64,000 nucleotides of DNA from Rhodoplanes sp963712435 (GTDB lineage: Bacteria; Pseudomonadota; Alphaproteobacteria; Rhizobiales; Xanthobacteraceae): assembly GCA_963712435.1 (NCBI GenBank), contig CAVQIB010000025.1, positions 21,795 through 85,794 of the forward strand, in the 5' to 3' direction. The notes under the pieces were generated by a model. It was not told the origin of the DNA. It searched no databases and was given only the letters and a program-made list of their open reading frames with translations. Below are positions 57,200 through 64,000 of this stretch, piece after piece (the stretch's first letter is position 1; each line of letters opens with the position of its first letter). Made by a program: the position numbers and the translations under genes.

Positions 57200-57490
57200 T
57201 CACCTGCACGCTCTGCTTCGCCGCTTCGCGTGCCGCGCGCGTGCTGCGCGCCCCGAAGGGCGCAAACAGCGGTCCGAGGTCAGAGCTTTCTTGCCGCGCC
57301 GCGCATCCGAGGTGATCGGCGCGCTGGTCACGCCGGAGCCGCCGCGTCCGGCGGGGCCGGGTGCGATCCGGGTGCCGCCGGGCCCGACTCCATAGGGGGT
57401 GGGATCCGGCGAGGCAGGGCCGGGCGCGATCAGTTGTGCGGGCAGCACGGCGTTCAACCCGATAAAAATCGCCGTCAACAGACCGAACAT
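57200..57490 (-). CDS. Possible small exported Gly/Pro-rich protein
   Basis: 96 residues. The N-terminus MFGLLTAIFIGLNAVLPAQL looks like a signal peptide; the mature part is rich in Gly, Pro and Arg with no motif. The C-terminal part looks like shadow translation, so the gene may be shorter or absent. Confidence 0.35.
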   Translation of the reverse strand: MFGLLTAIFIGLNAVLPAQLIAPGPASPDPTPYGVGPGGTRIAPGPAGRGGSGVTSAPITSDARRGKKALTSDRCLRPSGRAARARHAKRRSRACR

Positions 57491-57792
57491 TCGTCAGCTC
57501 CGTCGTTCTGGTCCCTCTCGCTTCCAGGCCGGTCCGGCTCCGCCGCCATCCCGGCCCCGCTGCGCAGGCACAGCTTTCCATCGAGATGATGTGAAAGCAA
57601 TCCCCGCGGCCGGGATGTAGATTCAGGACCGATCGGAAGCGCTATGCCGCGAAGACATTGGATCGACGGAAGCCGGTCCGGCTCCCGCTGACCTATGAAC
57701 CGCACGCGCGCCGAAGGAACTCCTGGACGCGCCGCGCCGCAGTCGGATGCGCCGTGGACCGGGATTCGACCCACAGATGAGAGCCTAGCCAG
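57491..57792. other. Intergenic region before the DUF4157 gene
   Basis: 302 bases, GC-rich, only shadow frames. It should hold the promoter of the DUF4157 gene, whose ribosome-binding site is weak. Confidence 0.4.
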
Positions 57793-59495
57793 ATGCGCGC
57801 ATATGCTCCGCCGGCCAAATCCACGAAGCCGAAACGAACGTCGCCCGTTCGCATTCAGCCGAAGCCCGCGGTCGGCCGCATCGACGATCCCCTGGAGCAA
57901 CACGCCGACGCCGTCGCCGACCAGGTCATGCGGATGGCGTCTGCGCCGGCGACGAACGCAACGGACGCGGCGAGCGGCGGGAGCGGGGATGCTTCTTCCG
58001 GGAACGCTGCGCGTCCATCCCAGACGGCGCCGGCCGCCTCGCCGAATGCCGCGGACCCGGCGATCGGCTTCGCGGACGTGGCGCTCGCCGCTCCCGGGCG
58101 GCCACTCGACGCGTCGACCAGGAGCTACTTCGACAGGCGCGCTTCGGGTCCGATCTCAGCCATGTCCGGGTGCATTCCGACGACGCGGCGAAGCGTTCGG
58201 CCGCCAGCATCGGCGCGCGCGCCTACACGCATGGCGCTGACATCTTCTATGCGGCAGGCGAGCGACCGGGCGCGGACCGGCTGACCGCGCATGAACTCGC
58301 GCATATCGCCCAGAACGCCTCCGCCGCCGAGCCGTCCGTCATTCGCCGAAGTCCTGACAAGTCGCGCTTCAAGATCGTCTCGCGGACCTGGCGGATCGAC
58401 GGTCGAGACATCGTCGTGATCGAGATCGACGGCGGCGCGAGACGAGCGTTCTATCGCCGAACCGGCGAGGGCGAAAAGTTTGGCCGCGCGCCGCCGCCGA
58501 ACACCTGGGCGCCGTTTGCGGGCGTCGACCCGAACCCAAAGGCGGTTGGCGAGCCGCGACTGAACAAGGATCCCTTTTACAAGGGATTTGATCTTGACGA
58601 CCCGTTGCGCGGCTATGGGAACGAGACCAACAAGGAAGTCGCCGGGTGGCTTCAAGAGCAGAAAGTCATGCGGGGCGAGCAAATCACCTGGCAGGAGGTC
58701 CGCAGCGAGTTGGCGCAGCATCTGAAAACCGGCAAAGCTGCGCCGCTTTCGGTCATATCGCCGCCCGCTCGCGCAGTGAGCGGGGAAATCCCAGGTCCGA
58801 GCAAGCCGGGACCGGTCGAGCCGGCGCCGTCCGCGCCGGGAGCGGGATCCTCCAGCGCGACAAAAGCTGAAGGAACGGTCGGAAAGCTGGAGTCCACGAT
58901 CGGCGAGCTCGAAGGCGACGCCGTCAAGAAGTTGGGTCGCGGCGCGAAATTGGCGCGCTTCGGCAATTTTCTCCTGGAAATGGCGCTACCCGGTCCGTGG
59001 GACGTGCTCGATCTCTGGATCAGCTTTTTCGGATCGCTCGCGGAAGCCAAAGAGAAGCTGCGAAGCCAATACTACACCTTGGGATTTGCGGAGGGGATTT
59101 CGGCCAGCGTGCTGGGCTTCTCCGCCGAGGAGGCGACCCGGCTGCTGATCAAGGCGGTTCCTCGCCATGGCAGCGTCGGCGAGCAGGTCGCCGGATGGAG
59201 CGGCGTTCGCGAGAGCGCGACCAACAAGGGTGCGGTCGAGGGCTGGAATTTCGCCGTCGGGCTCAGCTCCCAGCAACGGACTGCGCTCCGGAAAGAAGGC
59301 TTCACGACGATCAAGGAAAAAGGACAAACGATCGGTCCGAACTTCAACTTCAATGATATTGTGGCGCTTGCGGTCGCGCTCACACCGACCGTCGAGCACC
59401 TGTTTGAAGTCGCCCGCGAACAGGAACGCGCCCGGCAAAGGGCGAAGGACTTCGAACGTAGGCAGAAGAAAGACTATATCGGAAACAAGATATGA
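57793..59495 (+). CDS. DUF4157 (eCIS-associated) metalloprotease-like protein, one frameshift
   Basis: About 566 residues after correction. The N-terminal 115 are a Pro/Ala-rich leader. The DUF4157 core follows: RSYFDRRFGSDLSHVRVHSD, IGARAYTHGADIFYAAGERP, LTAHELAHIAQ (HExxH-type zinc site). Near 58140 two extra bases or one missing base (GGCGCGCTTC) breaks the core; both flanks match the family. The C-terminal 350 residues have no known domain; about 235-300 is helical (AKLARFGNFLLEMALPGPWD) and may insert in membranes. DUF4157 is a hallmark of proteins linked to extracellular contractile injection systems. No sheath or tube genes are in the window. Confidence 0.78.
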
Positions 59496-59769
59496 AGAGC
59501 TTACCCTTTCAGCTAGCTTGGTTTGCTGATCCTTATTAACGCCCGCCAATGTCGTTCAGACGCGAGCCGACGGATCCCCGACAACTTTGTCAGTGAGGGA
59601 CGGAGCTGCGGTTCCGTGTGCGGCTTCGCCTTGAGGTTGACTCGATAGTGGCCGAGTTACTTTCATTTGATGCCTATGCGCATGGTGCTTCAAAACGGAA
59701 CAGGCGTTACCCTGCACTACGTCGTTGGTCGCGTAATTCCGGACTTAACCCCCCGCCGGAGATGATCCA

Positions 59770-60009
59770 ATGACACGCATGGCTCGCCTGATTGCTTCCG
59801 TTATCCTGATCGTTCTGAGCACTGCCGGGGCCGCGTGGGCGGCCTGTTCAGGCGGCGCGCTCCCGGACGGACGCGGAGGGTGTTACTTCCCTCCATTTGC
59901 ATCAAACGACTGGTATAAGCAGCAGCAGAGAAAAGAAGCGCGGAAGCGCCGCTTGTGCGCGCGTGGCAAGAAGTGGGCGTGCCCGGGCCCCGGCCCCGTG
60001 GTCAAATAG
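59770..60009 (+). CDS. Small exported cysteine-containing protein
   Basis: 79 residues with GGAG upstream. Signal peptide (LIASVILIVLSTAGAAWA) then a short basic mature part with four Cys (CSGG, GGCYF, LCARG, WACPG). No family is recognised; two disulfides are possible. Confidence 0.6.
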   Translation: MTRMARLIASVILIVLSTAGAAWAACSGGALPDGRGGCYFPPFASNDWYKQQQRKEARKRRLCARGKKWACPGPGPVVK

Positions 60010-60205
60010 CATCCGCAGCCTGTACGGCCGAGGTCCGTTATTTCCGCGCGCGCTCTCAATGCATGAGTTGCACGACGCGCGCGCGCGGAGTTGCCTGCTG
60101 GGTCGCATTCAAGAACGCTGTGCGCCGCCAGGCCTGCGGCAATGCTTGTGCATCGTCGACAGAACGAAGGACGTAGCCGGGCGCATCAACGCGCGGAACG
60201 TCGGA

Positions 60206-60598
60206 TCAATTCACATGCCCCGGGGTTTCCAGGGGCTTCATCGCCATCTTGTTCACGGTGTGGCCCAGGTCCGTCACCTGCTCGCTCAGGGCTTGAATCT
60301 GCGACTGGAGGAACTCGGTCTGCATCCGGACCACTTGCTGGATGTCCTTGGTTTGAACCATCTTCTGGGCCGCTTCGAAGGCCGACAGGACATTTTTCTC
60401 GGCGAAGGTCATTGCCTTCCTGCTGATGCCGAGCGCGCCGGCCTGGTTCGCCGTGACCCGCTCCTCTAACGTGGAAACGGCCTTTTCGGCTGCTCGCATG
60501 TAGTTGGTGAAGGCCGTTTTGGCTTGTTCGACGCTTCGCTCCGCCACGGCGCGCATGTCTTCGGGCACCTCGAAACGTGGTGTCGGGCTCGCATTCAT
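60206..60598 (-). CDS. Phasin-family protein
   Basis: 130 residues from the ATG at 60598, which has GGAG eight bases upstream; an earlier ATG at 60610 is also possible. FEVPEDMRAVAERSVEQAKT, NYMRAAEKAVSTLEERV, GISRKAMTFAEKNVLSAFEA and a long amphipathic helix are typical of phasins, which coat polyhydroxyalkanoate granules. No PHA synthase is nearby. Confidence 0.85.
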   Translation of the reverse strand: MNASPTPRFEVPEDMRAVAERSVEQAKTAFTNYMRAAEKAVSTLEERVTANQAGALGISRKAMTFAEKNVLSAFEAAQKMVQTKDIQQVVRMQTEFLQSQIQALSEQVTDLGHTVNKMAMKPLETPGHVN

Positions 60599-60868
60599 GT
60601 TTTTCTCCATTGCGTGACAAGTATTAATACTAAAAGTACTTAGCTGGATCATACGCGCGCATGAGCGCGAATTCTGAAGCATAAACTTAAGATAGTATTG
60701 ACGACTTAAATAAACTAGAGCGTCGCCGCTAAATATTTCCGAGCGCTAAAAGCGTGATGATTTCGCCTTGGATTATCCCACCCTCAGTGGTTGCCCCGTG
60801 GAGGCGAGGGCTTTGCAGAAGTCGCGCTTCGTGATTTTGTTCGAGAGAGGATCACGGGAGAATTCGCG

Positions 60869-61390
60869 ATGTCGGAGCGTCAGCTTGGTCAGATGAGCTT
60901 CGCCGATCGTTTGGTGGCGGACGTGGCGCGCGGCAATGCGACGCTGAGCGGCTCGACGCTCTTGTCACGGTGATCGCAGCCTCGCTGATCCGGGCGGCGG
61001 TCAATCCGCCGCCGCCGCGGCGCGATCCTCTGCCGCCGGACGCCGATGGCCGGCCGGCGAGCAGGCTCGTGCCGCGCCCGCTCGATCCGCATGCCGGCTG
61101 GACGAAGAAAGAGGGAAAGCACTTCTTCGGCTACAAGGTGCATGTGGGAATGGATCAGGGCAGTCGGGTCATTCGGCGCATGCTGGTGACGCACGCCAAT
61201 GTGAACGAGAGCGGGCCGGCCGATGCGCTGATCCGCGGCGACGAGAAAGCGGTCTATGCCGACAAGGTCTTCACCAACAAGGCGTGGCGCGCCCGGCTGA
61301 GAGCCAACGGCGCGCGCGACGGATCGTGATGCGCGCCAACCGCTGGCACAAGGCGAGCCGCTGATGATCAAACGCAACGCCATAATCGCG
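60869..61390 (+). pseudogene. IS5-type transposase remnant
   Basis: The N-terminus MSERQLGQMSFADRLVADVA matches IS5-like transposases but stops after 34 residues. Sequence from the middle of the enzyme (LDPHAGWTKKEGKHFFGYKV, VNESGPADALIRGDEKAVYA) follows in another frame with the part between deleted. It breaks off near 61390, 100 bases before the dcdV end. Unlike the single-base frameshifts elsewhere, this is real decay with internal and 3' deletion. Confidence 0.82.
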
Positions 61391-61492
61391 TATCGGAAGC
61401 ACACAATCGCTTTTTTAAGAGACTGTTGGCACCCGGCATACTGCCGCGCCGCCGCGAACGTGCTGGCAGCCCGCCAGGCAGGGGCGCGACGG

Positions 61493-63050
61493 TCAATGCT
61501 CATCTCTCCCTACAATCGTTCCTAACAATAAGCCTAACGCCCACTCTTCGTTTTTAATGTATGAGGGAAGAACAACATCCACCATAGGCTGCCTCTTGTT
61601 ATTGTACCAGACATGCGCCTTCCCGTCTTTGCCCTTGCGTCTCTTTTTCTGAAACAATGCGCGATACCGATATGGAGAAATGCCCATAAATGGTACAAAG
61701 GATACTTTCCTATTTGATTCGTTCTCTATTTCAATTTCATCGGGGTGGAGGTCCCTTGCTCGAACTCTTTATATATGGTTCCATATATACGACTCTTTTT
61801 ACTCCGCACGCTATAATATGCTTTGTGCAATTGTGACAAGGAAATGTCGTGCAGTACAAGGTTGTGTCTTTTATGCTTCGTCCAAGACGCGCAGCGTCGC
61901 AAATCGCAGCCATCTCTGCGTGAACCACTCTTCCAAATTCAGTTAAGTCCATTAGCTTCGAAGACTCGAGCGCACCGCTCTCTTCTGGAAGATCCATCTT
62001 AGCTATCAAATGGCCAACAATATCGGCATCCAGGCCTTTACTTATTAGAGATTGGCTAAGATATCCCTTGTTGCGGAGTTGCTCTACAACATCTCTGAGA
62101 ATCTCCCGTTTTTGTTGATCATTGGGATCATGTCCTCTCTTGATGTCCCGATGATCGGGCTCCTCCTGGTCCCAATAATAGCCGCCGAACGCCTTAGGGG
62201 CTTCATTGCATCCTTGCGTGATCAATTCGCCATCTGAGCTGAAAACAGCCGCGCCGACTTGTCTGGATAGATCAGCTGATCTAAGGGAGGCTGATTGCGC
62301 CGTATACATGCCATATTCATCTTTGGAAGGTGAAATGTCATTTTTTCCAAAAAGGGCGTCTATGAAACGTTTAAGCATGGCGCTCATTCGGCTTTTACTT
62401 ATTCCGTCAATAAACACATCACCTAAATGAAAGGTCTCTCTCAGGGCCTGGCCGCGATCATTGTCAGTTTCGCTGGCGTCACGCTCAATTAGTTTATCTG
62501 CTTTATTATCAATCTCACTTTGGGCAGATGATGTAGAAAGTTCGCATCTAAGACGATCAGACAAACGCAGTTTTCGTTCTTCTCTTGAAGCGTATGCCGA
62601 GGCGAGTACGAATTGTGGTCCATAAACTTGCCTGAGCATGTTTACTTCTTCAGGTCGCTTAAGCTGCCTTATAATGTAAGCGTACTTGGGCTTTGCAGTC
62701 GTGCGTGAAGTGGTCAACGTTTTTCGTTCTGCTTGAATTGCCTCAATTGCAATCCGCGCAAGGACGGATGCATCGTACTGCTTTCGGAGCGCGTTGGCAT
62801 AGCTCATCTTGCGCATATAGGTATTGAAGGTATCCGGTCCGGTAAAGTTAGCGATTTCATCTTTGCAGATGGGGTCAAGTACTGAATATTGCTCCATTTC
62901 ACTAGTAAGCCGTATCGTTATGCTATCATAACCGACAGAGCGGAGTTGCTCCTCGACGACTTGGGTGATGAGGTCCAGATCAACTCCGATGGGACCCGAA
63001 ATCCCGATGATCAGCTCTGGATAATCTGAGAGTTCGTCTTGGTCGCTCAT
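61493..63050 (-). CDS. dcdV: Anti-phage dCTP/dCMP deaminase DcdV (AvcD), one frameshift
   Basis: About 518 residues after correction. The N-terminal half is a P-loop-like kinase domain (ELIIGISGPIGVDLDLITQV). The C-terminal half is a deaminase: SASLRSADLSRQVGAAVFSS, then VHAEMAAICDAARLG (His/Glu) and YCTTFPCHNCTKHIIACGVK (zinc Cys pair). At 61762-61767 GAACTC stands for GACTC; removing the extra base joins YMEPYIKS to ARDLHPDEIEIENESNR and on to the C-terminal piece ending GRDEH at 61493. The known family depletes dCTP on phage infection and causes abortive defence. The gene is markedly AT-rich and lies between an IS5 remnant and tRNA-Thr. Confidence 0.9.
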
Positions 63051-63645
63051 GGATTTGACGCCATGTGTATCGGGAAGGCACTAGCGTGCACGGTAAAGAA
63101 TACGTACTGTTGAGAAGCGAATCAGCGTTGGGAGAATGCTGCGATGAGCTCCGAAATCGAGAATACCACACGTCGAGAGGTTGAGGAACTCACTGCTACA
63201 ATCGGTCTGATGGCTGCTTTCGTAGGCGCTCAATTCGTTCCCGACCAGCGTAAGACCGAGACGTTCATTGCCGCTAGAGAGCGAAGACAAAGTCAATCAG
63301 ATAAAGGCCAGCGGTGGCCTATTACTTCCCTGCTCCCTGCTTCCTGATCTCTCTCGAGCCTCGGCGGGGCGTCGCCTCCAAACCCCAGTGGCGGACGCGC
63401 TGACCCAGCAGCGCGTTCGACCATGCGTCAGCCGTCAGGACGGCCTCGTCAGGTTGGGCCGACGTTGCACGTGACTGCGAGCGAATGGATGCGCAGTTCG
63501 CGCATATTGCCGAGCTCATCTGAGGGCGTGGAGCGGCTTCGGCCGTGGCCGCTTGGGCGGATGTGGGGAGAGGGTTGGGCACGGCGACAGGAAAATGTGT
63601 AGATTTTTGCCTATCGCGGATTTTACCAAATCCTGGCTAAGTCAT
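63051..63645. other. Region between dcdV and tRNA-Thr
   Basis: 594 bases. The first ~250 are moderately AT-rich and hold one weak small frame (entered separately); the rest is GC-rich shadow. It must contain the dcdV promoter and, if transfer was at the tRNA, a decayed attachment site. Confidence 0.45.
63144..63347 (+). CDS. Possible small hypothetical protein
   Basis: 67 residues, MSSEIENTTRREVEELTATI then GLMAAFVGAQFVPDQRKTET. Composition is plausible for the first 50 residues, but there is no clear ribosome-binding site and no family. Divergent from dcdV by 94 bases. Confidence 0.3.
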   Translation: MSSEIENTTRREVEELTATIGLMAAFVGAQFVPDQRKTETFIAARERRQSQSDKGQRWPITSLLPAS

Positions 63646-63720
63646 GGTGCCGGCTGAGGGATTCGAACCCCCGACCCCCTGATTACAAATCAGGTGCTCT
63701 ACCTGCTGAGCTAAGCCGGC
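63646..63720 (-). tRNA. tRNA-Thr (anticodon TGT), one base short in the T arm
   Basis: 75 bases including CCA. Acceptor GCCGGCT pairs with AGCCGGC. The anticodon arm is CCTGA-TTTGTAA-TCAGG with anticodon TGT. The T arm reads GGGGG-TTCGAAT-CCTC, one C short of a 5-bp stem. The missing C follows GAATC, a GANTC site, so a base error is likely. The 3' end points to dcdV. Confidence 0.92.
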
Positions 63721-64000
63721 CCAAGCCGCGCGACCGCGCCGCCGTCCGTCACGCGCGTCTCGCGTGATCGCGTGCAGGGCGGCGGCTGGACGATCCGTCG
63801 GAAGCCTCTTATCATCCTCGACGCAAGATCAAAGATCAATCGACCAGCCTTGCGCCGAAAGAGCGGCGGAGCCGCCCCGGACCGAGCCGCACCCGCAATG
63901 GAGCGGCCGAGCCGCCCCGGCGAGCCGTACCTCTCCATGGCGGGAGGGGAGCGGCGAAGCGGCCGGGCCGCCACTCCAAGATCATTTGGCCTCGCCGAGC
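63721..64000. other. Right edge, no supported gene
   Basis: GC-rich with repeated GAGCCGCCCCGG words and only shadow frames. Nothing could be annotated. Confidence 0.4.

Noticed and set aside
60791..60868. Upstream extension of the IS5-type transposase N-terminus from a TTG
   Set aside because: The family begins at MSERQ (60869); the extension has no similarity to it.

Overview
The window is high-GC chromosomal DNA of an alphaproteobacterium, most likely a member of the Hyphomicrobiales (Rhizobiales) near the Bradyrhizobium/Xanthobacteraceae groups. The evidence is the Omp25/Omp31-like porins ending in APVVARY, the nagZ-scpA-scpB-tatABC-serS-surE-pcm-nlpD gene order, the MFS-PlsC-acyl-CoA-ligase fusion, and intergenic palindromes of the GTGTCCCG type. 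No rRNA genes or CRISPR arrays were seen; there are two tRNA genes.

Layout. 1-2.4 kb: 3' part of lon. 2.5-5.6 kb: a giant outer-membrane protein with four barrel modules. 5.8-7.5 kb: exonuclease III apparently fused to a 5'-3' exonuclease. 7.5-10.7 kb: a GH65 disaccharide phosphorylase and a beta-phosphoglucomutase-like HAD enzyme. 12.4-16.4 kb: a membrane-fluidity and cold locus with two desaturases around cspA. 16.7-20.7 kb: a DsrE protein, a Mop protein, a CoA-transferase and an autotransporter. 21.3-22.7 kb: a three-gene HNH / unknown / nucleotidyltransferase cassette downstream of tRNA-Arg. 23.5-30.5 kb: metabolic genes (glutathione-dependent formaldehyde dehydrogenase, flavoprotein, nuclease, Bug-type binding protein, BtuF-like protein). 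30.7-40.6 kb: the conserved housekeeping block. 40.7-44.3 kb: ATPase, CoA-ester lyase, MaoC, nadK, cutA. 44.4-45.7 kb: palindromes and a 74-bp direct repeat flanking a HEPN-like gene. 45.7-49.2 kb: the lysophospholipid flippase/acyltransferase fusion. 50.3-52.5 kb: di-haem peroxidase and imelysin. 52.8-55.1 kb: a repeat protein coupled to a ribosome-hibernation factor, and a porin. 55.3-56.8 kb: an intact IS66-type element with an 8-bp target duplication. 57.8-59.5 kb: a DUF4157 (eCIS-associated) protein. 60.2-64 kb: a phasin, an IS5-type remnant, the anti-phage dCTP deaminase DcdV and tRNA-Thr.

About fifteen genes or positions show single frameshifts in otherwise well-conserved proteins, nearly all as one extra base. 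Five of them are the same event: an extra base directly after GA in a GACTC/GAGTC site, the CcrM target. I read most of these as sequence errors rather than pseudogenes, so several genes are given as one CDS spanning a frameshift.

The most interesting accessory material is the HNH/unknown/nucleotidyltransferase cassette, the HEPN-like gene between direct repeats, the DUF4157 protein and dcdV. Two of these sit on the 3' side of tRNA genes, as genomic islands usually do.
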